From an uncultured Lachnospiraceae bacterium (GTDB lineage: Bacteria > Bacillota > Clostridia > Lachnospirales > Lachnospiraceae): 64,000 nucleotides of DNA. The notes beneath the pieces are model-generated. The model did no database searches, had not been told where the DNA came from, and worked only from the letters and a program-made list of their open reading frames with translations. This document shows positions 1 to 8,868 of this stretch, piece after piece. Location of the stretch: NCBI GenBank assembly GCA_910585465.1, contig CAJUEW010000007.1, positions 62,001-126,000 of the forward strand. The letters are read 5' to 3'. The position numbers and the translations under genes were made by a program. Position 1 is the first letter of the stretch. The number at the start of each line of letters is the position of its first letter.

Positions 1-1
1 G

Positions 2-577
2 TATTTTTATATGATACGTGCTCTGGATCGGTCGGAGGCATATCATACAATGTCGGATACCGAAAAGGCGGCGAGAATTATTTATCTGAACAAGACCTGC
101 TATAATGGATTATACAGAGTAAATTCCGCCGGACAATTTAACTCACCGTATGGAAAATATAAGAATCCGAATATTGTGAATGAGGATTCTATAAGAGCAA
201 TGTCAAGGTATTTGCAATCAAATAAAATCACTATCAAACAGGGAGACTATAAAGAGGTGCTTAGGGGGTTAAGACGGGGAGCTTTTGTATATCTGGACCC
301 CCCGTATATGCCGATCTCTTTATCGTCTTCCTTTACCGGATATACGGAAAATGGTTTTTCATATGCCCAGCAGGTAACATTAAAGGAAGAATGTGATAAG
401 CTCCGAAAAAAAGGAATCTCTTTTTTGCAGTCAAATTCTGACTGCCCTGAAATACGGGATTTGTATAAGGAATATGAAATACGGACGGTTCAGGCCAAAA
501 GGCGTATTAACAGCAAAGGAAATAAACGCGGGGAAATCAATGAGGTGCTGATATACTATGTCTCAGAAAGAAAATAA
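2..577 (+). CDS. Dam-family (D12 class) N6-adenine DNA methyltransferase, 5' end outside window
   Basis: Transfers a methyl group from S-adenosylmethionine to adenine in a short DNA site. The catalytic motif IV DPPY lies at about residues 96-99 counted from the ATG at 11. The segment NGLYRVNSAGQFN followed by PYGKYKNP is the conserved target-recognition-side signature of Dam/DpnM enzymes. The frame is open to the left edge, and the N-terminal FxGxG cofactor motif is not in the window, so the gene is cut by the edge. It overlaps the next gene by 20 bp, the usual arrangement of a modification gene with its restriction partner. The target site cannot be read; GATC is a guess from the family only. 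Confidence 0.9.
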   Translation, partial: YFYMIRALDRSEAYHTMSDTEKAARIIYLNKTCYNGLYRVNSAGQFNSPYGKYKNPNIVNEDSIRAMSRYLQSNKITIKQGDYKEVLRGLRRGAFVYLDPPYMPISLSSSFTGYTENGFSYAQQVTLKEECDKLRKKGISFLQSNSDCPEIRDLYKEYEIRTVQAKRRINSKGNKRGEINEVLIYYVSERK

Positions 578-1862
578 TATGTCGGCCAATGAGGCATGGA
601 AGGCTTTGATTGAAAAGTACCATATTCTGGATGAAATACAGAAGAAAGGGTGCTTTCACATAAAAGCCAGTCAGATCAAGGAGTTTAAAGAGCCGCGTCT
701 TATGGCAAAATGGGACAGCACAGACTCTCTGCCTGATGTTTTAAGAAAAAATAAAATTAATATACTGCCGGACAGCCGCAGCTCCTATGTGCTTAGTGAT
801 TTTCTTTTGTATAAGGAAATACCGGAGCTGGACGAGCATGTTACACAAATGGATCATGTGGACATACCGGAGTATGAGTCGATTGATGTAAATAATATCA
901 ATTCAGAGGCTAAGGCCATCAATGTGCTTGCGCTGTCCGGTATTTTAGATGATTTTTTGCAGACAAATAAAAGTGTTGCCACCTTTAACGGCCGTATGGG
1001 AACCGGTGCATTTGAATTCCAGGTCAATACCTGCAGTAACGTAAAAAGAAGGGTCTGTGTAAATAATGCACAATGTGAAATTGACGGTGGATTTGAAAAT
1101 GATTCATCGGTAATTATTATGGAAGCGAAAAATGTAGTGCATGAGGATTTTCATGTACGTCAGTTATATTATCCCTACCGCTTATGGAGGGAAAAGGTTC
1201 AAAAGCCAATTCGTCTGGTATTTTCGGTTTATTCCAATATGATTTACCGGCTGTTTGAATACAGGTTTACATCCCTGGAGGATTATTCATCCATAGAGCT
1301 GGTCAGGGCAAAGAACTATTCTTTGCAGGACACTGCCATAACAATGGACGATCTGATGGAGGTTCGCACAAAGACAGAGCAGAAGACAGACGATCATATG
1401 GCTCATACACATATTCCATTTATACAGGCGAACTCTATGGAGAGAATTATTTCTTTACTGGAAAATATGTATGAGAATCCGATGACGTCTCAGCAGATTG
1501 CGGAGCTGATGGATTTTGATTTAAGACAATCTGATTATTATTATAATGCAGGAAGATATCTCGGATTGTTTGAAAAGGCAGCGGAGGACAGACAAATTCT
1601 GGTATCTCTTACCCCGCTGGGATCAAAAGTGTTCCGGCTGAATTATAAGCAGCGTCAGCTTAAGCTGGTGGAGCTGATATTAGAGCATCAGATCTTCAGA
1701 GAATTTTTTGACTGTATGGCAGAGACCGGACAAATACCGGATAAGAATCATATTGCGGACAGGATGAGAAGCTTAAATGTATGCAATGAAGGGCAGATCG
1801 TCCGCAGGGCAAGCTCCGTATCAGGCTGGCTGAAGTGGATTTGTAATCTGACAAAATTATAA
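558..1862 (+). CDS. Probable type II restriction endonuclease, PD-(D/E)XK fold with winged helix
   Basis: Likely cuts unmethylated DNA at the site protected by the preceding methyltransferase. A PD-(D/E)XK-like active site is visible: D176 in CEIDGG, then E189-A190-K191 in IMEAKN. Residues about 290-360 (NPMTSQQIAEL...YYNAGRYLGLF) look like a winged helix-turn-helix. The chosen ATG has a GAGGTG ribosome binding site 10 bp upstream, inside the methyltransferase gene. An ATG at 579 is an alternative. I recognise the fold and context, not a named enzyme; another nuclease or a regulator of the methylase is possible. The next gene is on the other strand, 4 bp away. Confidence 0.65.
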   Translation: MSQKENNMSANEAWKALIEKYHILDEIQKKGCFHIKASQIKEFKEPRLMAKWDSTDSLPDVLRKNKINILPDSRSSYVLSDFLLYKEIPELDEHVTQMDHVDIPEYESIDVNNINSEAKAINVLALSGILDDFLQTNKSVATFNGRMGTGAFEFQVNTCSNVKRRVCVNNAQCEIDGGFENDSSVIIMEAKNVVHEDFHVRQLYYPYRLWREKVQKPIRLVFSVYSNMIYRLFEYRFTSLEDYSSIELVRAKNYSLQDTAITMDDLMEVRTKTEQKTDDHMAHTHIPFIQANSMERIISLLENMYENPMTSQQIAELMDFDLRQSDYYYNAGRYLGLFEKAAEDRQILVSLTPLGSKVFRLNYKQRQLKLVELILEHQIFREFFDCMAETGQIPDKNHIADRMRSLNVCNEGQIVRRASSVSGWLKWICNLTKL

Positions 1863-1866
1863 TTGC

Positions 1867-3150
1867 TTACAGAGGCAGAGTTACTGTGAACGTACTTCCT
1901 CCTCCTGGTGTGTCAGTAACCAGGATATGTCCATGATGAGCCTTGACGATTTCCGCGGCAATACAAAGACCCAGGCCAAAGTGGCCCTTCTGGCTGCGGG
2001 ACTGATCGGAGCGGTAGAAACGTTCAAAAATGCAGGATTTTTCCGAATCCGGAATACCAATGCCATTATCCTCCACAGAAATAGAAGTATTTTTTCCGTC
2101 ATAGCTGAGAGAAAGCCGGATGCGTCCGCCGTTCGGGGTATAGCTGACGGAATTATGGAGAAGAACAGCAAGCACCTGCCGGATTCGTTCCTGGTCGCAG
2201 AGGACAGCCGGGAGGGCATTTTCAGGAAGTGCAACCGAAAGACGGATGGATTTTTCCGCTGCAACCGGTTCAAATGCTTCAAAGGTGTCCAGTACAAGAG
2301 TATCCAGCTCCGCAGGCTCCATCCGGATGGTCCAGCTGTGGTTGTCTGCATTGGTCAGCAGGAGCATATCGTCGATCAGTCTGGACATGCGCAGCCCCTC
2401 GGACTGGATGGAATCCAGAAAATGTTCCCGTTTTATATCCGTGGCCTGTCTGGCTGCCGATGTGCAGGACAAAATAACGGCCAGGGGCGTACGAAGCTCA
2501 TGGGAGGCTGCCGCAATAAACTGTGTCTGCTTTTTTTGATTTTCTTCCAGCGGCCTGAGGAGCAGTTTCGTGAAATGCCATGCAAAAAGAAACAGCGCGA
2601 TGACTGCCAGAATATCCAGCGTGAAAAAAAGTGAGCGCTGAACCCGGATCTGCTGATTTAACGAATCCAGGGGAGATAAAATTACAGCCTGGAAGACCCC
2701 GCTGTTCCTGTCGGAAACAGAGACACATACATAGTAGTCGTCCCTGTAACTGCGTTCTGAGGAAAAAGGAAATTCTATATGATAGGCGCCATAGGATGAA
2801 AGGATCGGTTCCGCGGCAAATTGTTCTTCATAATAATCCCACACATTCCGGAAAAGTAATTTTTGATCTTCAGTATCTCTTTCGTTGTATAAAAAGGGGA
2901 TGCCGTTATCGATGATATAAATCAAATATTTTCCGTTATTTTCGGTTTTGGCCAGCCATTCATGAGTGATGACCGTCTGCTGCTGCAGATTACTGACAAG
3001 GGTGTTCATATCATTCTGGAAGGATATAAAGCTGCTGTCTTTTAGTCCCCGTTCCGAGATATACAGATATCCGAAGGACATAATAAGAAGAATAAATACC
3101 GTAATCCCGCCGCTGAGGGCAGCCAGCCGGAAATGGACCTTTTGAAACAT
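1867..3150 (-). CDS. Sensor histidine kinase, two transmembrane segments
   Basis: Membrane sensor that phosphorylates the response regulator encoded immediately upstream. Transmembrane segments at about residues 8-30 and 174-193 flank an extracytoplasmic sensor of about 140 residues. The phospho-acceptor is H217 in ASHELRTPLA. The ATPase part shows the G1 box DNGIGIPDSEK and G2 box GHFGLGL. The start has AAAGGGG upstream and lies 3 bp after the regulator stop. The pair is divergent from the lipoprotein/ABC operon starting near 4.1 kb, which is its likely target. The signal is unknown. Confidence 0.93.
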   Translation of the reverse strand: MFQKVHFRLAALSGGITVFILLIMSFGYLYISERGLKDSSFISFQNDMNTLVSNLQQQTVITHEWLAKTENNGKYLIYIIDNGIPFLYNERDTEDQKLLFRNVWDYYEEQFAAEPILSSYGAYHIEFPFSSERSYRDDYYVCVSVSDRNSGVFQAVILSPLDSLNQQIRVQRSLFFTLDILAVIALFLFAWHFTKLLLRPLEENQKKQTQFIAAASHELRTPLAVILSCTSAARQATDIKREHFLDSIQSEGLRMSRLIDDMLLLTNADNHSWTIRMEPAELDTLVLDTFEAFEPVAAEKSIRLSVALPENALPAVLCDQERIRQVLAVLLHNSVSYTPNGGRIRLSLSYDGKNTSISVEDNGIGIPDSEKSCIFERFYRSDQSRSQKGHFGLGLCIAAEIVKAHHGHILVTDTPGGGSTFTVTLPL

Positions 3151-3153
3151 GGA

Positions 3154-3837
3154 TTATCCCCTTTCCCGGATTTCTATCCGATAGCCAATTCCGCGTATGG
3201 TCCGGATACAGATGGAGCTGCTGACGGCCTTCAGGCGTCTCCTTAGAAAATGAATATAATTGTCCAGGTTTCCGTCCTCCACATCGCTGTCCATACCCCA
3301 TACCTTGGTAAGTAAAAGGGTACGTGACAGAGTCTGTCCGGGACTTCTGAGAAATGCTTCAAGAAGAGCTCCTTCTCTGCGTGACATGGTGCAGGCGCCG
3401 GATGCTCCGGTTAATGTATTTTCCCCGATCTGGTAGGTAATATCTCCGAAGGACAGATGCTCATTTAATTCCAGTTTTCTTGGACGGCGGGTGATACAGC
3501 GGATTCTTGCCATCAGCTCTTCAAACGCAAAGGGCTTGACCAGATAGTCGTCTGCTCCCAGATCAAGTCCCGTTACCTTGTCATCCAGTGTGCCAAGCGC
3601 GGTAATCAGGATTACCGGTGTCTGGTTATGATTGTTTCTCATTTTCATCAGAATTTCCGTGCCGCTGACATACGGCAGCATACGATCCAGAAGTATCAGA
3701 TCATGGATGTTCTGTTCAATATAATAAAGAGCATCCTCCCCGTTTTGGCAGGCGTCTACAAGAAAGCCCTCTTTTTCTAACTGAAAGGCAAGGGAATGGT
3801 TCAGTTTTTCATCATCTTCTACAAGCAGGATTCTCAT
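3154..3837 (-). CDS. OmpR-family response regulator
   Basis: DNA-binding regulator of 227 residues, phosphorylated at D51 (LILLDRMLP), with acidic pair D8-D9 and conserved K101 (YLVKPFAFEEL). The C-terminal half is a winged helix (DGNLDNYIHFLRRRL, IRGIGYRI). The start at 3837 is chosen because GGAGG stands 6 bp upstream; a longer reading to 3864 would absorb that site. It is first in the operon with the kinase. Eleven-base direct repeats in the divergent spacer are its probable binding sites. Confidence 0.95.
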   Translation of the reverse strand: MRILLVEDDEKLNHSLAFQLEKEGFLVDACQNGEDALYYIEQNIHDLILLDRMLPYVSGTEILMKMRNNHNQTPVILITALGTLDDKVTGLDLGADDYLVKPFAFEELMARIRCITRRPRKLELNEHLSFGDITYQIGENTLTGASGACTMSRREGALLEAFLRSPGQTLSRTLLLTKVWGMDSDVEDGNLDNYIHFLRRRLKAVSSSICIRTIRGIGYRIEIRERG

Positions 3838-3927
3838 AAGTACCTCCATAAAAATATTTTTCAAGGCCCGATTCTGGATTTCCCATCATAATACCTTATA
3901 TAGTATATACGATTTTAGCAAAGAAGT

Positions 3928-4018
3928 CTTTAAAGAATCTCTAAAACCTTCCTATGAAAATAAACAGCAGGCCGGAGGGGAATATTTAGAGAAAACTTAG
4001 AGGTTTGTCTGCTATGCT
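3928..4018. promoter_or_regulatory. Divergent regulatory region with two oriented pairs of 11-bp direct repeats
   Basis: On the + strand TTAGAG occurs at 3986-3991 and 3997-4002, 11 bp apart, 10 bp before a -10-like TATGCT at 4013-4018 and with no good -35. On the - strand TTTAGAG (3945-3939) is followed 11 bp later by TTTAAAG (3934-3928), facing the regulator/kinase genes. The 11-bp spacing and position just upstream of the -10 fit activation by an OmpR-family regulator. Assignment to the adjacent regulator is inference. Confidence 0.5.
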
Positions 4019-4050
4019 ACAGGAAAACGGTTAGAATGTGAGGAGGTCGT

Positions 4051-4101
4051 ATGAGATTATTCTTAAAAAAGCGGGGAACAGGAGGAATAGGGAAAAGATG
4101 A
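4051..4101 (+). CDS. Candidate 16-residue leader peptide overlapping the lipoprotein start
   Basis: A short reading frame MRLFLKKRGTGGIGKR begins 3 bp after a perfect AGGAGGT (4041-4047). It ends at TGA 4099-4101, which overlaps the ATG of the downstream lipoprotein (ATGA). The lipoprotein ATG itself has only AGGG or a distant GGAGG upstream. The arrangement suggests translational coupling. It is also possible that this is a chance frame. Confidence 0.4.
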   Translation: MRLFLKKRGTGGIGKR

Positions 4102-6500
4102 AGGGATTCAAAAAAGGGACAGCGCTTCTTTTGGCAGGCGTTATGCTGCTGACAGGCTGTTCTTCAGGAAAAAATACAAGTACAGAGTCCGGGCAGCCGG
4201 CAGGAGGACACAGGACAGCGGCAGAGGCAACAGAAACAGAAACGGAGAAAAGTATGGGCCGTTATCTGGAAAAGGAAATTGTCCTTCCGGAGGAAGTGAC
4301 AACTATGGGAACTTATCCGAAGGGCTATCTGAAGAAGCTGGACAGCGGTGAACTGATGCTTGCAGAGCAGGTTGCGGGGATATACATTTCCGGAGACAAT
4401 GGGGCAACCTGGGAGCATAAAGAGGCTTTGTGGCTTACGGAGCTGGCGAATACATCATATATCTCTCAGATATCACTGGCGCCCAATGGGGCGGCTGCAG
4501 TAATTTATGCTCCGCAGGAAGGGGACGGGGAAACAGAGGACGAAAAAGAGATATCGGCCTTGGCGGCTGAGGAAGCACTTGGAAATACCGAAGATGCTGC
4601 TGTCGCCAGCGAGTATCAGCCGCAATATGTTTATGCCGATCCGGAGGGGAATACGAAACCAATAGAATATCAGGGCACGGATGGTTATCTGCATCAGTTC
4701 TGGTTCGGCAAGGACAGCAGGCTCTATGCATATGGGATGAACCATAAGGTATACGAAGTAAATACAGAAGACGGAACGATGAAGGAACTGTTTGAGACAG
4801 AGGGTCTGTCAGATTATGTATGCTTTACAGAAAAATATATGGTTATGTTTACCTCACGGGAGGTTGCTGTCTATGACATGGGAACCGGTATGCTGTCAGA
4901 TGAAGACACGGTTCTGCAGAGCTTTATCATGGATAATCTAAATGACATTGGCAGTATGTCCGATGGACACAGCGTGGTTGCCGTAGAGGGAGAGCAGGAG
5001 GACGTGATTTATTTTGCTTTTAATAAGGGACTGTACCGTCATGTGCTCGGGGGGACAGCAATGGAGCAGATTGTGGACGGGACTATTTCCTCCTTTGGCG
5101 ATCCGATGCTGTATCTGGAAGGAATAGAGGTACTTCCGGATAATGAGTTTGCAGTTCTCTACGGAGGGGTAAAATTATACCGGTATACTTACGATCCCGA
5201 TGTACCGACGGTACCGGAGGAACAGATCGGAGTCTACAGCCTGATGGAAAACTATTCTATCCGTCAGGCAGTCAGCCTGTTTCAGAAGCAGAACCCGGAT
5301 GTGTATATCCGGTATGAAGTCGGGATGTCCGGAGACAACGGCACCACAACCGAGGATGCCATAAAGAATCTGAATACAAAGATGATGTCAGGCTCCGGGC
5401 CGGATATTCTGGTATTAGACGGGCTTCCTGCGGATTCCTATAAAGAAAAGGGAGTTCTTGCAGACCTGAGCTCAGTGGCGGCTGCTCTGGAAGAGGAGGA
5501 GGGCCTGTTTCCTAATCTGGTGGAGGCATGCAGGGAGGCGGGAAAAATCTATTCCCTGCCGGTGCGGTTCCAGATTCCGATGATAGCAGGCAGCAAAGAG
5601 GACATTCAGAATATTGCGGACCTGGGGGCTCTGGCAGATACGGTAGAAAAGCTCAGAGAAGAAAATCCGGAAGGCCCTGTGATTGGACTTATGACGGAGG
5701 ACGAGGTATTGGATACGCTTGGACAGATCTGTTCGGCAGCATGGCTGGACGACGGCAAAAATATGAATAAGGAAGTTCTGACGGAATTTCTTACAAATGC
5801 CAGGCGTATTTATCAGGCAGAAATTGCAGGAATGGATGCACTGTATCTGGAGGAGTATAAAATACGGATGCAGGATTTTTATGAGGCATTCCCTGGAGAG
5901 AGAAAATCTTATGAATCAACATCCTCGAATGCTCTTTCACTTGCGACGGAGGGTCAGAAGCTTGCAGTAGGAAAGGTATATGGCCTGGATTTTGATTTTA
6001 ATATGATTACAACTCTGGCAGAGCAGGAAGAGGACCTTGCGTATACCTTTTGGGAAGGACAGGTGAAGGATGGATTTATCCCGGCTACCTCTGTAGGAAT
6101 CTATGCAAAATCCGCAGAAAATGAGCTGGCTATGGAATTTTTCAGATTTTTGTTCGGAAGGGATCTGCAGGATCTGGATTTGCCGGACGGATTGCCGGTG
6201 AATATGGCATCCTTTGATATTTTTTCAACAAATATCCGCGGAGAAGATAGTTACGGGGGGAGCCTTGCAACGTCAAATGAAAACGGTGTTTACTTTTCTC
6301 TTGATATTAAGTGGGCTCCCGAGGCTGACTTCCAAAGACTGAAGGAAATGGCCCAGTCAGTTTCCAGAATATCCACAGGAAACGCTGTGATTGAGAGGGT
6401 GGTCTGTGAAATCGGCCCAAAGGCTTTGAACGGCAGCTCGAGTGTGGAGGATACTGTAGATGAGATTATAAAAAAAGCGGCTATTTATCTGGCAGAGTAG
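4098..6500 (+). CDS. Lipoprotein with Asp-box/propeller-like N-half and solute-binding C-half (paralogue 1)
   Basis: Surface lipoprotein of 800 residues. The signal peptide ends in lipobox LTGC with C21. Residues about 40-370 are rich in short beta-type repeats and contain an Asp-box-like motif (SGDNGATW, about 98-105), suggesting a beta-propeller. From about 375 (IGVYSLMENYSIRQAV) the protein resembles family 1 extracellular sugar-binding proteins, including GPDILVLDGLP. Usual binding proteins are 400-550 residues, so this is a fusion. The start is placed at 4098; an upstream GTG at 4038 would add 20 residues before the signal peptide and would include the AGGAGG sequence. It ends in a tail (SSVEDTVDEIIKKAAIYLAE) nearly shared with its neighbour. 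The ligand is unknown. Confidence 0.85.
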   Translation: MKGFKKGTALLLAGVMLLTGCSSGKNTSTESGQPAGGHRTAAEATETETEKSMGRYLEKEIVLPEEVTTMGTYPKGYLKKLDSGELMLAEQVAGIYISGDNGATWEHKEALWLTELANTSYISQISLAPNGAAAVIYAPQEGDGETEDEKEISALAAEEALGNTEDAAVASEYQPQYVYADPEGNTKPIEYQGTDGYLHQFWFGKDSRLYAYGMNHKVYEVNTEDGTMKELFETEGLSDYVCFTEKYMVMFTSREVAVYDMGTGMLSDEDTVLQSFIMDNLNDIGSMSDGHSVVAVEGEQEDVIYFAFNKGLYRHVLGGTAMEQIVDGTISSFGDPMLYLEGIEVLPDNEFAVLYGGVKLYRYTYDPDVPTVPEEQIGVYSLMENYSIRQAVSLFQKQNPDVYIRYEVGMSGDNGTTTEDAIKNLNTKMMSGSGPDILVLDGLPADSYKEKGVLADLSSVAAALEEEEGLFPNLVEACREAGKIYSLPVRFQIPMIAGSKEDIQNIADLGALADTVEKLREENPEGPVIGLMTEDEVLDTLGQICSAAWLDDGKNMNKEVLTEFLTNARRIYQAEIAGMDALYLEEYKIRMQDFYEAFPGERKSYESTSSNALSLATEGQKLAVGKVYGLDFDFNMITTLAEQEEDLAYTFWEGQVKDGFIPATSVGIYAKSAENELAMEFFRFLFGRDLQDLDLPDGLPVNMASFDIFSTNIRGEDSYGGSLATSNENGVYFSLDIKWAPEADFQRLKEMAQSVSRISTGNAVIERVVCEIGPKALNGSSSVEDTVDEIIKKAAIYLAE

Positions 6501-6537
6501 GAGCCTTTGAAGAATGGACGGAATGGGGGACGGATGG

Positions 6538-8868
6538 ATGAGAATACGCAGGAGCTGGATTTTGAGTCTCATCTGCATAGCTGTAATTTTAATTTCCGGC
6601 TGCGGAAATACAGCCGGAAAAGCGGATGAGGATGGAAACGGAGAAGACCGGACGGCAGATCCGTCCGGTCTTATGGGAAGATATATGGAAACAGTATATG
6701 AGCTTCCGGAGGAAATAAACCGGAACGGAGGACTTAACTGGCTTGCGGATGGTTCACTGTCTATTATCAGCTTTGGAAGCGGACTTTACCGTTCTCTGGA
6801 TGAAGGGCAGAGCTGGAAACAGGAGGAAACAGCGTGGTTTCCGATGATACAGAATGTATATTGTCTGGACGCTGTTATGGGACCGGATGGGACAGTGGCG
6901 GCAACCTGTTCAGGCCATATGCCTGAGGCGGCCAGGAAAGCCTGCACGGAGCCGGTGGAGGAGGACTGGGAAGGAAATTATTGTGTATTTGCATTTCCGG
7001 ACGGCACAGTGAAAATTATAGATTTTGGATTTTCCCAGGAAGAAGGAACCTGCATCTGTTCCTTTTGGTTCCGTGAGGACGGAAGGCTGTTTGCAGGGGA
7101 TATATCGGGCAGAGTCTATGAGGTTAATGCTGTAAATGCCGGCTTAAAGGAGCTGTTTATGGCGGACCGGGAGATTGGATATGTAGATTTTTCCGGTTCT
7201 GTTCTGATGGCAGTAGGATATGACAGGCTGTACCAGTATGATCTGTCCCAGGAAGTACTGCTGGCCCAGGATACAACGGTAGATGAGTTTCTGAAGCAGA
7301 TATTAACGGACGGCACAGTATCCTATACAAGCGGGGGATATCCCCTGACAGTTATGGGCGGGGAGAATGACACCATCTATATTGCCTGCAGGAATGGGCT
7401 GTACCGCCACGCATTGGGAGGGAGTGTCATGGAGCAGGTGATTGACGGAGCGCTCAGCACCTTTGGGGACTCCTTCTCCAGCATTTACAGTGCCAGGGCA
7501 CTGGATAATCAGGAATTCCTTGTTCTGTTTAGCCCCTCCACCGGACTGGTACGTTATACGTTTAATGAAAATATTCCGTCTATGCCGGATAAGGAGCTCC
7601 GGATTTACAGTCTGGAGGAAAGCGCAAGCGTCCGTCAGGCTGTGACGGCCTACAAAAAAGAGCATACAGATATGTATGTCCGGTACGAGACGGGAATTGA
7701 GGGGAACGGAAGCGTCACAGCGGAAGATGCCATGAAGAAACTGAATACACAGATCTTGGCAGGGGAAGGTCCGGATGTACTGATTCTGGACGGACTTTTG
7801 CTGGATGCCTATATAGATAAGGGGCTGCTGACAGATATCAGCCAGGTACTGGAGAGTCTGGACGGAGAGGATACGCTTTTTCCTAATCTGGTGAATGGCT
7901 CCAGAGAAAAGGACGGCGCAATCTATGCTATGCCTATGTGCATTCAGGTGCCTCTTCTGGCAGGCGATCAGGATGTGCTTGAAAACATAAATGACCTTGA
8001 AAGCTTTGCAGACAGCATGGAAATGCTTCGTAAGGAAAATCCGGAGGGAGGAATTCTGGGTATTTATGATGCGGAGACATTGCTGAGGCTTTTCGGTATG
8101 GTATCCTCTTTTGCATGGATAAATCAGGACGGGAAGCTGGATACAGACAGGGTGAAAGATTTTTTAAGCCAGACAAAACGTATTTATGAGGCGGAGCTTT
8201 CCGGCGCAGTGACGGAAGAGGTGTCTGTTCTGAGGAGTGAGGACGAGAGTCTTCTTCAGTATGGGGAGGATATAGTGGCTGTGAAAATGGAGATATGTCA
8301 TAATGTTCTGAATATTCCGAGGGGATATGCCAGACTTGCCTGCGGCTTTGTGAAAAGTATTCAGCTCTGTCTGAACAATGTAACCTCTGTGCTTCGGGAG
8401 GATGACCGCATGAGTTACCGTATTTTTAACGGTCAGGGGCAGAATATATTTATTCCCAGAGCCATGGTGGGCATCAGCGCAAAGGCGGGACACCCGGAGG
8501 AAGCAGAGGCGTTTGTCCGCAGGATGTTCTCCGGGGAGACTCAGAAAAATATGTATGAGGGCTTTCCTGTAAACCAGGCAGCCTTTGAAGCAGCCTTTGA
8601 CTTCGCCAAGCCGGGTTCAGGCAATGGATATATGACACTGCAGAAGCTGGACGGAACAGAGGAAGAACTGGAGCTGTACTGGCCGGATACAGAAGAAAAA
8701 GAGGATTTCCGCGAAAAAATCAAGACTCTTGAGTCACCTGTGAGAACCAGTGATTATCTCTGCGAGATTGTTTATGAGACGGGTGTACGTGTATTGGAGG
8801 GAAGCTTAAGTGTGGAAGACGCAGCGCAGGAGATTGAAAGGAAGGCAGCTATTTATCTGGCAGAGTAG
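6538..8868 (+). CDS. Lipoprotein with Asp-box/propeller-like N-half and solute-binding C-half (paralogue 2)
   Basis: Paralogue of the preceding gene, 776 residues. The signal peptide MRIRRSW...LISGC places the lipid cysteine at C22. An Asp-box-like motif YRSLDEGQSW lies near residues 84-93. The solute-binding half starts near residue 354 (IYSLEESASVRQAV), with GPDVLILDGLLL matching GPDILVLDGLP of paralogue 1. The C-terminal SLSVEDAAQEIERKAAIYLAE is also conserved. The gap to the previous stop is short; an in-frame ATG at 6514 would add 8 residues. Two diverged copies side by side suggest duplication followed by ligand or partner specialisation. Confidence 0.85.
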   Translation: MRIRRSWILSLICIAVILISGCGNTAGKADEDGNGEDRTADPSGLMGRYMETVYELPEEINRNGGLNWLADGSLSIISFGSGLYRSLDEGQSWKQEETAWFPMIQNVYCLDAVMGPDGTVAATCSGHMPEAARKACTEPVEEDWEGNYCVFAFPDGTVKIIDFGFSQEEGTCICSFWFREDGRLFAGDISGRVYEVNAVNAGLKELFMADREIGYVDFSGSVLMAVGYDRLYQYDLSQEVLLAQDTTVDEFLKQILTDGTVSYTSGGYPLTVMGGENDTIYIACRNGLYRHALGGSVMEQVIDGALSTFGDSFSSIYSARALDNQEFLVLFSPSTGLVRYTFNENIPSMPDKELRIYSLEESASVRQAVTAYKKEHTDMYVRYETGIEGNGSVTAEDAMKKLNTQILAGEGPDVLILDGLLLDAYIDKGLLTDISQVLESLDGEDTLFPNLVNGSREKDGAIYAMPMCIQVPLLAGDQDVLENINDLESFADSMEMLRKENPEGGILGIYDAETLLRLFGMVSSFAWINQDGKLDTDRVKDFLSQTKRIYEAELSGAVTEEVSVLRSEDESLLQYGEDIVAVKMEICHNVLNIPRGYARLACGFVKSIQLCLNNVTSVLREDDRMSYRIFNGQGQNIFIPRAMVGISAKAGHPEEAEAFVRRMFSGETQKNMYEGFPVNQAAFEAAFDFAKPGSGNGYMTLQKLDGTEEELELYWPDTEEKEDFREKIKTLESPVRTSDYLCEIVYETGVRVLEGSLSVEDAAQEIERKAAIYLAE

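Noticed and set aside
1927..2634. A 235-codon open frame on the + strand across the first histidine kinase gene
   Set aside because: It is antisense to a complete kinase with all motifs, has no ribosome binding site and encodes a cysteine/arginine-rich sequence without any domain.
4038..4097. Upstream GTG start for the first propeller lipoprotein
   Set aside because: It would place 20 residues before a normal lipoprotein signal peptide and reads through the AGGAGG sequence that acts as ribosome binding site.
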